The notes under the pieces: generated by a model
What the model was told of the DNA's origin: nothing
The model's database searches: none
The model's input: only the letters and a program-made list of their open reading frames with translations
NCBI RefSeq assembly: GCF_018271995.1
Contig: NZ_JAGUCO010000026.1
Span: forward strand, 1 to 64,000
Source of the DNA: Carboxylicivirga linearis
GTDB taxonomy: Bacteria; Bacteroidota; Bacteroidia; Bacteroidales; Marinilabiliaceae
Direction of reading: 5' to 3'
Length of the DNA stretch: 64,000 bases
In this document: positions 35,170 through 44,360 of the stretch, piece by piece
How the letters are laid out: each line of letters starts with the position of its first letter
Position numbering within the stretch: position 1 is the stretch's first letter
Translations under genes and position numbers: made by a program

Positions 35170-35816
35170 TGATGATGGTGATCATGATGCTCACCCTTTT
35201 CCATATCCAGTAGTGATGCTCCTGAATCTTTTAATAAACCAACCGACCATTTAATAATAACCAAAGAACTGATGATGGCTGCAATGGTATCAATAAACGG
35301 AATATCCCATAGCATGGCAGCTGTTAATCCTAAAATTGCTGACAAGCTGGTTAAAGCATCGGCAATCACATGCAAATAGGCTGCCCGTATGTTATGATCT
35401 GAATGTTCGTGATCGTGATGTAATAAAAAGGCACTAGCCACATTTACCACCAGTCCAATAATAGCAACCAGAATGGCCTCTTTGTAAACTATTTCCTGAG
35501 GATTATAGATTCTTTCTAATGCTTCAATCATTATAACAATGGCAAATAGCAATAGTATTAAACCACTGCTGTATCCTGAAAGAGATAATATTTTATCTGA
35601 ATTACCGGTGAATTTTTTACTCTTCGATGCTTTTCGTACAAAAATGTATGCCATCCAACTTAAACCAATAGCCAAAACATGCGATCCCATATGTATACCA
35701 TCGGCCAAAAGAGCCATTGACTTGGTGGATAAACCATAGAATATTTCAACTGCCATTGTTATAGCGGTTAATAGTACTACCCAAAATGTTTTCCTTTCGT
35801 GCTTGTGTTGATGCAT
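35166..35816 (-). CDS. Cation diffusion facilitator (CDF) metal efflux protein, short form
   Basis: A 216-residue inner-membrane exporter with about six membrane segments. The metal-site motifs are MALLADGIHMGSHVLA (second segment, HxxxD-type variant) and HVIADALTSLSAI (fifth), as in the DmeF/CzcD group for Zn, Co or Cd. A His/Asp-rich loop (LLHHDHEHSDH) lies between segments four and five, and the protein ends in GEHHDHHHH. The usual cytoplasmic C-terminal domain of about 80 residues is missing. I chose the ATG at 35816 because a consensus promoter (35844-35873) lies inside the longer frame. Confidence 0.85.
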   Translation of the reverse strand: MHQHKHERKTFWVVLLTAITMAVEIFYGLSTKSMALLADGIHMGSHVLAIGLSWMAYIFVRKASKSKKFTGNSDKILSLSGYSSGLILLLFAIVIMIEALERIYNPQEIVYKEAILVAIIGLVVNVASAFLLHHDHEHSDHNIRAAYLHVIADALTSLSAILGLTAAMLWDIPFIDTIAAIISSLVIIKWSVGLLKDSGASLLDMEKGEHHDHHHH

Positions 35817-35843
35817 AGTAACAGTGTTTGCCTTGTTAGCTAA

Positions 35844-35873
35844 CAAAGCTAGAGACTTCTTAGTTTTACTCAA
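35844..35873 (-). promoter_or_regulatory. Bacteroidota promoter of the CDF gene
   Basis: On the minus strand, TTG (35873-35871), a 19-base spacer and TAGCTTTG (35851-35844) match the consensus exactly. It gives a leader of about 20 bases before the ATG at 35816, which fixes the start of the transporter. Confidence 0.75.
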
Positions 35874-36035
35874 ATCCCAATTATTAGGGATTTTAACGGA
35901 CTCAAACAAACAATCATGTATGATATTACAGTGGTTTCCTACAATAATGTAAGAAGTAAATGAGTGGTTGAAAAGTTAAGTGGTAGATTATCAGATTACT
36001 GGTAGGTGTGGCACTGTATTTATTGTTGCCAATGT

Positions 36036-36386
36036 ATGAAGTCACCATTTTATATTACCAATCATATTGAGATCTATAAGTTTGATCGGCTTTTCGTAAA
36101 TCAGAAGAGAATCGATTTGCTTAGCCTGGTTAAAGAGATGGGATCTATTAATGCAGCCTCAAAGGAAATGAAGATGTCGTATCAGCAAGCATGGCATTAC
36201 ATAAAAGAGATGAACGAATTGTCGCCATTACCATTGGTTGTTCGGCAGCGTGGAGGAAGCAACGGAGGTGGTGCGGAAGTTACCAAATTTGGATTAAAAG
36301 TAATTGCGCGTTTCGAAATGATTTCTGAGGAAATGAGTAAATGTGAGTTAAAGATGAAAGAACAATTGGCGGATGCTTTTTTTTAA
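36036..36386 (+). CDS. ModE-like one-domain winged-helix regulator
   Basis: A 116-residue DNA-binding protein matching the N-terminal winged helix-turn-helix of ModE (IDLLSLVKEMGSINAASKEM then SYQQAWHYIKEMNELS; wing region LVVRQRGGSNGGGAEVTKFG). The ModE molybdate-binding (TOBE) domains are absent. Three palindromes begin 5 bases after its stop, followed by a porin and modA, so control of molybdate uptake is the natural guess. How it would sense molybdate is not evident. The ATG at 36036 is used; the GTG upstream is unlikely. Confidence 0.8.
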   Translation: MKSPFYITNHIEIYKFDRLFVNQKRIDLLSLVKEMGSINAASKEMKMSYQQAWHYIKEMNELSPLPLVVRQRGGSNGGGAEVTKFGLKVIARFEMISEEMSKCELKMKEQLADAFF

Positions 36387-36390
36387 GCAG

Positions 36391-36414
36391 CGTTATTCAC
36401 TCAAATGAATAAAG
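36391..36414 (+). promoter_or_regulatory. Palindrome 1 of 3, candidate ModE-type operator
   Basis: CGTTATTCA, a 6-base spacer and TGAATAAAG form a 9+6+9 palindrome with one mismatch. A run of eight T follows. It is the first of three related units beginning 5 bases after the ModE-like gene. Confidence 0.6.
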
Positions 36415-36429
36415 ATTTTTTTTAAGTGT

Positions 36430-36453
36430 CGTTATTCAGGCTATTGAATAATG
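36430..36453 (+). promoter_or_regulatory. Palindrome 2 of 3, candidate ModE-type operator
   Basis: CGTTATTCA, GGCTAT, TGAATAATG: the same 9+6+9 layout with one mismatch, 39 bases after the start of unit 1, and again followed by a run of seven T. Confidence 0.6.
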
Positions 36454-36467
36454 ATTTTTTTCAAAGG

Positions 36468-36491
36468 CGTTATTCTACAATTTGAATAACG
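36468..36491 (+). promoter_or_regulatory. Palindrome 3 of 3, candidate ModE-type operator
   Basis: CGTTATTCT, ACAATT, TGAATAACG: 38 bases after unit 2. The arms pair except for one inner position (T opposite T). Unlike units 1 and 2 it has no T-run after it. It ends 40 bases before the porin start codon, close to where its promoter should lie. Confidence 0.65.
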
Positions 36492-36531
36492 AGTGGAAGA
36501 ACTAAGACAAGGAAACTTTAAAGCCTAATAT

Positions 36532-37716
36532 ATGAACAAATTAATGTTTTCAGTAAAGACCTTATTTATGCTATTTTGTTTTTTTTCGGTATCAGCCATA
36601 ATGGCTAAATCTGAAAAAGATGAGAACTCTGTTTGGTCAAAACCGGATATGGCAAAAGCTTTTAAACCTATTGTTTGTATTGAAACATGGGCCACTTACA
36701 GCAGCAAGGAAAAAGATGATGAGCACGATTATGTGGACCGCAACGATACTCAAATACGACGATTTAGAACGGGTGCTAAGGGGCAACCTTACTGGTTTTT
36801 AGGATACAGTTTTCAAATACAGCTCGATCGTTTAGGTCAGGATGGGTATTCATCAACCAAAGGTTCGTATGGCGGTATTGATGTTTGGAATGCATATGTT
36901 ACTGCAAAACTATTGCGTAAAAGCGATCTGTTGAATTTGCAGGCAGGTTATTTTTGGGCAGCTACCAGTCGTCAGTTTAATACTTCGCCTTGGGCTGTGA
37001 GCGGATTTGATAAATCAAGGTCTTGTTGGTATTTACGATCTTTTACAACAGGAAAAGGAAATGGTATTGAAAGTGGAATAGGATTAGGAGGTGTAAAAAA
37101 CTGGAAAGGATTTGGAATTAACTATAGAGTTGGGGTATATGAACCCGAAGCTTTTGCTTGTCCTGATAATTCAAGCAGGTTGGTAACCGGTCGTTTGATG
37201 TTTACCATTGGCGATCCTGAACAATCGAAATATAAATACATGTTGTCAGGAAATCAATGGAGGGAAAGAAAGGGTATTACTATAGCTGTTGGTGGATCTA
37301 ATTTAAACGATGGATGCATAAATGAATCGGTTTATTTTAAAAATGCCCAAACTTACGGGGCAGATATTGCCATTGATTATAATGGAATTCGAATTGATGG
37401 TGAATATTATAAGATGAAAAGAACTTCGGAAGAATTGCTTGATTTTACAGGAACCGAGATGCACGTGTGTGTGGCTTATAATGTTATTGTTTCTAATAAA
37501 TTTATTGAGCCATCTGTTACTTACGATTATTTTAAAGGAGAAGGTTCAAGCGAATTGTTTAAACATATTGGAGATGATGCTACCTGGGATTTAGGGGTTA
37601 ACTGGTACCTGAATAAAGATCGATTAAAACTGGCAGCGCATTATTTAATTCAAAGCGGATCAGCTGCCAGCAGAGTGGGTAATTATGCCGGTTTAGCTCT
37701 ACAATTCAGATTGTAA
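36532..37716 (+). CDS. Outer-membrane porin-like protein, probably for molybdate uptake
   Basis: A 394-residue protein with a signal peptide (FFSVSAIMAK) and a beta-rich body with alternating strands and aromatic girdles (YWFLGYSFQIQLDRLG; LNLQAGYFWAATSRQF; LGVNWYLNKDRLKLAAHYL), ending in a final strand with terminal LALQFRL. It resembles OprP-type anion porins in general layout. Its place directly behind the palindromes and 45 bases before modA suggests a role in oxyanion entry; this is inference from context. Confidence 0.7.
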   Translation: MNKLMFSVKTLFMLFCFFSVSAIMAKSEKDENSVWSKPDMAKAFKPIVCIETWATYSSKEKDDEHDYVDRNDTQIRRFRTGAKGQPYWFLGYSFQIQLDRLGQDGYSSTKGSYGGIDVWNAYVTAKLLRKSDLLNLQAGYFWAATSRQFNTSPWAVSGFDKSRSCWYLRSFTTGKGNGIESGIGLGGVKNWKGFGINYRVGVYEPEAFACPDNSSRLVTGRLMFTIGDPEQSKYKYMLSGNQWRERKGITIAVGGSNLNDGCINESVYFKNAQTYGADIAIDYNGIRIDGEYYKMKRTSEELLDFTGTEMHVCVAYNVIVSNKFIEPSVTYDYFKGEGSSELFKHIGDDATWDLGVNWYLNKDRLKLAAHYLIQSGSAASRVGNYAGLALQFRL

Positions 37717-37761
37717 ATAGGTAAAGGATTTTAGGTATTAGAAATTAGTAAATGTAGAAAA

Positions 37762-38550
37762 ATGAAACCAATGAAAAAGAATATTATATCACGCATTGCG
37801 TCAGTCCTGATATTATTAATATTTATTTCTGCCTGCAGTGGAAGTAAATCAAAAGAAACAAAAGATGAGGTAATGGTGTTTGCTGCTGCCAGTTTAACGG
37901 ATGTATTATCAGAGTTGGTTGAGGTATATGAAAACAATCATTTAACTAAAATAAAACTCAACCTTGCTTCAAGTGGCACATTGGCACGGCAGATAGTGCA
38001 AGGTGGGGAGGCTGATATATATCTTTCAGCCAGTAAGAAATGGGCCGATTATGCAGATAGTCTTGGTTATATAAAAAATAATTTACGATCAGATATTGCA
38101 ATGAATGAGTTGGTGTTGATTGTGCCAAATAATTCTACGATAGATAGTATAACAATTAATAAAGAAACTGATTTTGTCTCATTGTTAGGTCAAGGTCGTT
38201 TATCCATTGGTGATCCTTCGCACGTTCCGGCAGGTAGATATGCCAAACAGTCTCTCGACAATCTTAATGCTTTTAATGGTCTGAAGGAAAAATTGCTTCC
38301 TTCAAAAGATGTGCGCTCTGCTCTGATGATGGTGGAATTGGGCGAGGCACCTTTGGGTATTGTTTATCGAACCGATGCATTGAAATCGGGCAAGGTGAAG
38401 ATTGCAGGACCTTTTCCTGAAGAATCGCATAAGCCGATTGTTTATGTTGCAGGAGTTTGTAATGCAAAACAAAATGTAGTTCAATTTTATGAGTTTTTAA
38501 ATTCATCCAAAGCATTGCCTAATTGGCAGAAATACGGTTTTAAGAAATAA
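37762..38550 (+). CDS. modA: Molybdate ABC transporter substrate-binding lipoprotein
   Basis: A 262-residue periplasmic binding protein of the ModA family, lipidated (lipobox ISAC). Signatures are VFAAASLTDVLSELVEVY, LASSGTLARQIVQGGEADIYLSA (oxyanion-binding Ser) and GDPSHVPAGRYAKQSL. It should bind molybdate or tungstate for an ABC importer. The usual next genes, modB (permease) and modC (ATPase), are not here; valS follows on the same strand. They must lie elsewhere or the importer is shared. Confidence 0.93.
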   Translation: MKPMKKNIISRIASVLILLIFISACSGSKSKETKDEVMVFAAASLTDVLSELVEVYENNHLTKIKLNLASSGTLARQIVQGGEADIYLSASKKWADYADSLGYIKNNLRSDIAMNELVLIVPNNSTIDSITINKETDFVSLLGQGRLSIGDPSHVPAGRYAKQSLDNLNAFNGLKEKLLPSKDVRSALMMVELGEAPLGIVYRTDALKSGKVKIAGPFPEESHKPIVYVAGVCNAKQNVVQFYEFLNSSKALPNWQKYGFKK

Positions 38551-38662
38551 TAATTGTTGATTTTTATTTACAGGATGAAAATGAATAAGGTAGAATTGAC
38601 TGAATATTTCTTAAACTTTATATTATAGACCTTATCTCTCAGTACCATTTCTCATTTTTTCT

Positions 38663-38670
38663 TACTTTTG
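38663..38670 (+). promoter_or_regulatory. Probable -7 element for valS
   Basis: TACTTTTG, followed by C, fits TAnnTTTG. It is 43 bases before the valS start. The -33 TTG is not evident. Confidence 0.45.
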
Positions 38671-38713
38671 CAGTCTTATTGACAATGCACATTTAAGTAG
38701 ATAAAGTTAGAAT

Positions 38714-41338
38714 ATGGAAATTGCAAGCAAGTACAGTCCTAATGCTACAGAAGACAAGTGGTATAAGTATTGGATGGACAAGGGATTTTTCAAGTCGGTG
38801 CCCGATGAAAGGGAGCCATATACCATTGTAATCCCACCACCAAACGTCACCGGCGTCCTTCACATGGGACATATGCTTAACAATACCATTCAAGATATTT
38901 TGATTCGTCGTGCCCGTATGATGGGTAAAAATGCCTGTTGGGTACCTGGTACCGATCACGCTTCTATTGCTACCGAGGCTAAAGTGGTAAATCGCCTTAA
39001 AACGCAAGGGATCGATAAGTCTGATTTAAGCCGCGATGAGTTTTTAAGTCATGCCTGGAATTGGACCGAAGAACATGGTGGTATTATTTTAGAACAGTTA
39101 AAGAAACTGGGCGCTTCATGCGACTGGGATCGTACCTGTTTTACTTTAGATGAACCTCGCAGCAAAGCGGTGATCGATACTTTTGTAGCTCTTTACGAAA
39201 AGGATTTGATTTATCGTGGTATTCGCATGGTAAACTGGGATCCGGAGGCATTAACTGCTGTTTCTGACGAAGAGGTTGTTTACAAAGAGGTTCATTCTAA
39301 ATTATACTACCTGCAATATCAAATCGAAGGTGAAGAAGAGTTTGTAACTATTGCTACAACTCGTCCTGAAACCATTTTGGGTGATACCGCTGTTTGTATC
39401 AATCCAAACGATGAGCGTTTTGCTCACTTAAGAGGCAAGCGCGTATTGGTTCCTTTGGTAAACCGTTCTATTCCTATCATCGAAGATGAGTATGTGGACA
39501 TGGAATTCGGTACAGGTTGTTTGAAAATTACACCTGCTCACGATATCAATGACTACGAAATTGGTATGCGACATAACCTGGAGAGCATCGATATCTTAAA
39601 CGACAATGGTACGCTTAGCGAAAAAGCCGGATTGTTTGTGGGTAAAGATCGTTTTGTGGTTCGTGAGGAGATTATTCCTGAATTGGAAAAAGCAGGTAAC
39701 CTTCTGAAAGTAGAAAATTACGATAATAAAGTAGGATGTTCGGAGCGTACAGGCGCTGTTATCGAGCCTAAATTAAGTACCCAATGGTTCTTAAAGATGA
39801 GCGATATGGCCAAGGTTGCCCTGGATGCTGTGATGAATGATGAGGTGAAGTTTCATCCTGCCAAATTCAAAAATGTGTACCGTCACTGGATGGAAAATGT
39901 AAAAGACTGGTGTATTTCACGTCAGCTTTACTGGGGGCACCGTATCCCTGTTTTCTATTTAGAGTCGGGTGATTTTGTGGTTGCATCAACCATCGAAGAG
40001 GCGGTTGAAAAGGCGAAAGCTAAAACCGGAAGCGATGCATTGACCACTGCTGATTTATCGCAGGAAGAAGATGTGTTGGATACCTGGGCGTCATCGTGGT
40101 TATGGCCGATGTCGGTATTCGATGGTTTCAATCCTGAGAATAACGAAGTAGATTATTACTACCCAACCAACGATTTGGTAACGGGACATGATATTATCTT
40201 TTTCTGGGTGGCTCGTATGATTATGGCGGGTTACGAGTTTAAAGGTACATTCCCATTCCGCAATGTGTATTTCACAGGTATGGTGCGCGATAAGCAAGGT
40301 CGTAAGATGAGTAAGCAACTGGGTAACTCGCCCGATCCATTGGATCTGATGGCTACTTATGGTGCCGATGGTGTGCGTGTGGGTATGTTGTTGTGCTCGC
40401 CTGCCGGTGGTGATCTGTTGTTTGACGAGAGTTTGCCTGAGCAGGGACGTAATTTTGCTAACAAAATCTGGAATGCATTCCGTTTGGTTAAAGGTTGGGA
40501 TATCGATAACTCAATTGAGCAGCCAGAGTATGCTAAACAAGCTATTAGCTGGTTTGATGCTAAATTGGATCAGACCATCGAGATTGTTAACGATCATTTC
40601 TCAAAATACCGTATTTCTGATGCCTTGATGACGGTTTACACTGTTTTCTGGCAAGAGTTTTCATCGTGGTATCTGGAGGCTATCAAGCCTGCTTACCAGC
40701 AACCATTAGACGGAGCTACTTATAAAGCAACGGTTGAATTCTTCGATAAGATGTTGCGCCTTTTGCATCCTTTTATGCCTTTCTTAACAGAAGAAATCTG
40801 GCAGACTTTGGAAGGGCGCAAAGAAGGTGAAAGTATTATGGTGTCGGATATGCCTGTGGCTAAACCATTAAATGCAGACTTGCTGGATAAGTTTGAAATA
40901 ATGAAAGAGGCTGTGGGTGGAATTCGTACCATCCGTAAGGAGAAGAATATCGCCATGAAAGATGCTTTGAAGCTGGATGTGTTGGGTGGTGAGAATTATG
41001 CTGCCGACTTTGATGCTGTGTTGGTGAAGATGGCTAACATCAGCGAGAAGACCATGGTATCGGAAAAAACAGAAGGCGCTGTTTCGTTTATGGCACGTAC
41101 CAACGAGTATTTTGTTCCGATGGATGGCATGATTGACGTAGAGGCAGAGTTGGAAAAACTTCGTAAAGACTTGGCTCACCAGGAAGGATTCCTGAAAGGA
41201 GTAATGAAAAAGCTGGGTAATGAGCGCTTTGTGGGTAGTGCCCCTGAAGCGGTGGTTGCTAAAGAACGTCAGAAACAAGCCGATGCCGAGGCAAAGATTA
41301 AAACCCTTACCGAAAGCATTGCTCGGTTAGAAAAATAA
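38714..41338 (+). CDS. valS: Valyl-tRNA synthetase
   Basis: An 874-residue class I aminoacyl-tRNA synthetase that charges tRNA-Val and edits misactivated threonine. The HIGH motif is [16 protein letters not shown] near residue 43. The KMSKS loop reads [13 protein letters not shown]. The editing domain has [20 protein letters not shown]. The tail from about residue 810 is the coiled-coil domain ([20 protein letters not shown]). The length is usual, and the sequence is complete. Confidence 0.97.
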   Translation: MEIASKYSPNATEDKWYKYWMDKGFFKSVPDEREPYTIVIPPPNVTGVLHMGHMLNNTIQDILIRRARMMGKNACWVPGTDHASIATEAKVVNRLKTQGIDKSDLSRDEFLSHAWNWTEEHGGIILEQLKKLGASCDWDRTCFTLDEPRSKAVIDTFVALYEKDLIYRGIRMVNWDPEALTAVSDEEVVYKEVHSKLYYLQYQIEGEEEFVTIATTRPETILGDTAVCINPNDERFAHLRGKRVLVPLVNRSIPIIEDEYVDMEFGTGCLKITPAHDINDYEIGMRHNLESIDILNDNGTLSEKAGLFVGKDRFVVREEIIPELEKAGNLLKVENYDNKVGCSERTGAVIEPKLSTQWFLKMSDMAKVALDAVMNDEVKFHPAKFKNVYRHWMENVKDWCISRQLYWGHRIPVFYLESGDFVVASTIEEAVEKAKAKTGSDALTTADLSQEEDVLDTWASSWLWPMSVFDGFNPENNEVDYYYPTNDLVTGHDIIFFWVARMIMAGYEFKGTFPFRNVYFTGMVRDKQGRKMSKQLGNSPDPLDLMATYGADGVRVGMLLCSPAGGDLLFDESLPEQGRNFANKIWNAFRLVKGWDIDNSIEQPEYAKQAISWFDAKLDQTIEIVNDHFSKYRISDALMTVYTVFWQEFSSWYLEAIKPAYQQPLDGATYKATVEFFDKMLRLLHPFMPFLTEEIWQTLEGRKEGESIMVSDMPVAKPLNADLLDKFEIMKEAVGGIRTIRKEKNIAMKDALKLDVLGGENYAADFDAVLVKMANISEKTMVSEKTEGAVSFMARTNEYFVPMDGMIDVEAELEKLRKDLAHQEGFLKGVMKKLGNERFVGSAPEAVVAKERQKQADAEAKIKTLTESIARLEK

Positions 41339-41361
41339 GAATAAGTACATTAGTATATTGG

Positions 41362-41392
41362 AAAGGGCTGTGATTGATCGCAGCCCTTTTTG
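41362..41392 (+). terminator. Terminator of valS
   Basis: AAAGGGCTG (41362-41370) pairs perfectly with CAGCCCTTT (41381-41389) around a 10-base loop, followed by TT and a G/T stretch. It is 23 bases after the valS stop. Confidence 0.88.
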
Positions 41393-41914
41393 TATAATAA
41401 CTCCATGCAATGTTCTGTTTACGTAATATAGATATCTAAATTATAATATTACTAGTCTAATAATAAATAGATGATATCGAAAAAAGAAACGAATATTTCT
41501 AGATATAAATATTAGATATCTAAAAGATAAAAGATGAAAATATATAATTAAATAGAAGGAAATAATAGTAAAAAGACAGCTACAAAAGAAAAATAGAAAA
41601 CAGAAAATAAAAAATAGATTAAGATATATAATCATAGAAATATGATTATATAAGAATGAAGTTAATTTCTATTAGATAGGATGGCAGAAGAATAAACAAG
41701 AATGTATCTTTTGAAAAAAATAATGAATTGCCATTGATTAATTGTTCCATCGACAGGCTTCCGAACCTCGATTAGCATGATGGAAATAGCCATAAGCTAT
41801 CAGCCAGTAGCTTTTTAGGCACTTTGTGCTTAATTGAAAATCGTTTCTTCGACAGGCTCAGGAATCTTGTTTCACTGATCAACTTCCGTCCTCAGTCTTC
41901 TGGCTTCAAGCTTT
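41393..41914. other. AT-rich non-coding region between valS and the DUF5686 gene
   Basis: About 520 bases carry no believable gene. From about 41440 to 41700 the plus strand is very rich in A and purines, and the only open frame (minus, 41441-41635) is low-complexity Phe/Leu/Ile text. A perfect GAAA-capped inverted repeat lies at 41625-41652. Nearer the DUF5686 gene, TCGACAGGCT occurs twice (41750-41759 and 41849-41858), and AAGCTA/TAGCTT with a T-run at 41794-41816 is a weak terminator-like hairpin. Confidence 0.5.
41625..41652. repeat. Perfect 12-bp inverted repeat with a GAAA loop
   Basis: TATATAATCATA and TATGATTATATA are exact reverse complements separated only by GAAA, a stable tetraloop. 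There is no T-run on either strand and no neighbouring gene end, so it is not a clear terminator. Confidence 0.7.
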
Positions 41915-44293
41915 CTACAATGCAAACTCCAAGCCCAGTTTAAAAGCCCAGTTATCAATTCCTTTATCCAGTTGGTAGGCTCCATAACGGTAATGCACTG
42001 ATAAACCATATCGGAAAATAAAGTTCGATAAAAGGTTTCGGAAGTATACACCCGATTCGTAATACCCCTTTTCAAACGAGCTGACTCCTTCGGGTGCTTC
42101 GCCCCAGGCAGCATTGGTCGATAGTACAATCTCGGGTTTAATGCGTCGGTTAGTGTTTAATGACAGCGGTATGCCATGCGAAAAATAAACAGCTGAGAAC
42201 TGCTCGGCAGCAAATTCGTTCAGGCGCATAGTGGCAAATGAATTGGGAATAAAAATGGTAAAACTCTTATATGATCCCAGTGAGCTGTATAAGAAAGTGG
42301 ATGGATAATCGCCGTATAATTTAGCCCCCTGCAACCTGATGTTGGTGTACATGGCGTTAGGGTAATTAAATGTTTTTTCTAATTGCGTCTCCAGCTTTTG
42401 GTAGTCCGAAGTGCCATTTTGTTCCCATTGGCCGTAGGTGGCATTGATCCATACTTTCGGATAAGGTGTGCCTTCCGATAGTAATCCGAGAGCTGTGTTG
42501 GTAAATGTTTCGCGGTGTGCCCATTTCAATCTGACCGATGCTTCCTGAAAGTCGAAGGCAGGAGCTATTTCATCGGTAACCATAAAACGATATCTTTTTT
42601 GCGGAGTTACTGTTGCATTTCGATAATACAATCCGGTTTTAAAATATTTCAGAAAACGAAACTCGGTACCCAATTTAATTTCTTGTGTGCGATCCATGGT
42701 TTCAACCAAAAAGCCACGAAACATCTCGGTAGAGTTTTTTTGAATTCCATCCATAAAACTTAACTCCCCCGTGGCAAATACATCATCCTTGTAATCGATA
42801 ATAAAACGATTTTCCTCTCTCTTAAAAGGAGTAAGAAATAGTGAGCCTCCGTATTTCCATTCTTTATCGCCAAATCCATAGGTAACGTATCCACCGGTCG
42901 AAAACTTAGTCGACATTTTAGGACTGGTATACAAGCCAAGTCCCACTTTAAAGCCTTCAAAATCGTTATAGTCGAAAAAACGGCGTATATCCATTTGAAA
43001 CTTTCCGGCCGGTAAATAGCCTTTAATCATCGAGAGCTGAAGATTGATAATCGCGTCCAGATGTGCTTTTTTACCCAAACTATCGAGCAGGTGATAAGTC
43101 AGTGAATCACGTGCCGTCAAAGGTTCGTATCTGTAAAGTCCCACATCAGGAGATGTTTGTGCTAACGTGGCATCTTCAAAAACAACATTGTCAAAATCTT
43201 TTGCCGTAAAATCAGGTTTAGTGTTGATAGCTGTTACGTAGCTTTTGCCTTTACCAATAAGGGGATAGGGGAGTTGTTGCGACGAACCCATGCTTTTAAA
43301 TTCGAGGCTGCTCTCGAGCTGATGAGGGAACCACAGCCCTTCGTTATTGGGTTGGTAATTTTGTTTGATGTATAAACTCAATCCTTTGTTTGAACCGGCT
43401 GTTTTGGCAACCACACTCTTAATAGCCCAGTCGGATTGCAGAATATGAAAAGTCCCTGTCAGGCCTCTGAAATTATGCGTGGGCTTAGGATTATAGGATA
43501 TGTAATAAATCGAGTCTCCTTTGTTGTCGACAATGGTATCAAGCAACTGAAAATAGTAATTGTTTAATCCGGCGTTTGATGCCGGGTTGAGATAATCGCT
43601 GTCGAGTATTTTCAGGTATTGATCGTAAAACGAGAATGGTTGTAGCATGGCAGGTAATGAAGCCAGGGTAGAGTTTTTCATTCCGCTGACTCTGCCGGAT
43701 AAGATACGCTCCTTATCCATTCCTTTTTTGAAGTGCCTTTTCTCCGAGACCGACTCAAATAACATAAGGTAGCTGTCTTTACTCAGTCCCAAATCATTCA
43801 TTAGTTGAGGCAGTTCTTCTTCCTTTATTTCTTCAGGCATGTCGTATTCAACAATCATTTTATGGTAGAGAATACAACTGTAAGGTTGATATAATGATGG
43901 ATTGTGCTGGTCGGCATTGTCAATAACGTTACGCATGATGGTAACGGCCGGATTTTCGCCAGGTACCACATTAATTTCATCCAGCTCGTATTGTATCGGA
44001 TGAAGACGGATGTTTAAAAATGGATTGATGTCTTCATTCTTAAGTAGTATTGGGTAATATCCCAGGCATGAAAAACGAATGTCATCTAATGAATGTAGGT
44101 CTTCAATAATGAATTTGCCATCAATATCGGTTACCGTTCCTTTTTGATCGCCAAAACTAACATTGACAAATGGGATAGACTGGCCTGTAATGGCGTCCTC
44201 AACAACTCCACTAATCTTTTGGGCAGAAGAGTCGTTTGCTTTTAATAAAAAGAATATGCAAATAAATATGTATATCGTAGTTCTGGTAGGCAT
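41915..44293 (-). CDS. DUF5686 outer-membrane protein with carboxypeptidase-like domain
   Basis: A 792-residue exported protein. The signal peptide ends near NDSSAQ. A carboxypeptidase-regulatory-like (TonB-receptor plug-side) beta domain covers residues about 26-105 (KISGVVEDAITGQSIPFVNV, GTVTDIDGKFIIEDL). The remainder matches the DUF5686 layout, with many amphipathic strands suggesting a beta-barrel and a final strand ending in WAFKLGLEFAL. The family is common in Bacteroidota and its function is unknown. It is a single gene. Confidence 0.85.
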   Translation of the reverse strand: MPTRTTIYIFICIFFLLKANDSSAQKISGVVEDAITGQSIPFVNVSFGDQKGTVTDIDGKFIIEDLHSLDDIRFSCLGYYPILLKNEDINPFLNIRLHPIQYELDEINVVPGENPAVTIMRNVIDNADQHNPSLYQPYSCILYHKMIVEYDMPEEIKEEELPQLMNDLGLSKDSYLMLFESVSEKRHFKKGMDKERILSGRVSGMKNSTLASLPAMLQPFSFYDQYLKILDSDYLNPASNAGLNNYYFQLLDTIVDNKGDSIYYISYNPKPTHNFRGLTGTFHILQSDWAIKSVVAKTAGSNKGLSLYIKQNYQPNNEGLWFPHQLESSLEFKSMGSSQQLPYPLIGKGKSYVTAINTKPDFTAKDFDNVVFEDATLAQTSPDVGLYRYEPLTARDSLTYHLLDSLGKKAHLDAIINLQLSMIKGYLPAGKFQMDIRRFFDYNDFEGFKVGLGLYTSPKMSTKFSTGGYVTYGFGDKEWKYGGSLFLTPFKREENRFIIDYKDDVFATGELSFMDGIQKNSTEMFRGFLVETMDRTQEIKLGTEFRFLKYFKTGLYYRNATVTPQKRYRFMVTDEIAPAFDFQEASVRLKWAHRETFTNTALGLLSEGTPYPKVWINATYGQWEQNGTSDYQKLETQLEKTFNYPNAMYTNIRLQGAKLYGDYPSTFLYSSLGSYKSFTIFIPNSFATMRLNEFAAEQFSAVYFSHGIPLSLNTNRRIKPEIVLSTNAAWGEAPEGVSSFEKGYYESGVYFRNLLSNFIFRYGLSVHYRYGAYQLDKGIDNWAFKLGLEFAL

Positions 44294-44330
44294 AGGTGTT
44301 AAAAAGAATTTTATGCAATGGAAAAGTACA

Positions 44331-44356
44331 AAAAAAGAGCCAAAAAAAGGCTCTTT
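44331..44356 (-). terminator. Terminator of the pseudouridine synthase gene
   Basis: On the minus strand AAAGAGCC, a T7 loop and GGCTCTTT form a perfect 8-bp stem followed by a run of T. It lies directly after the stop at 44361. Confidence 0.88.
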
Positions 44357-44360
44357 AATA

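Noticed and set aside
41441-41635. A 64-codon minus-strand frame in the AT-rich region
   Set aside because: The product is low-complexity Phe/Leu/Ile/Cys text, with no start signal and no codon structure like the neighbours.
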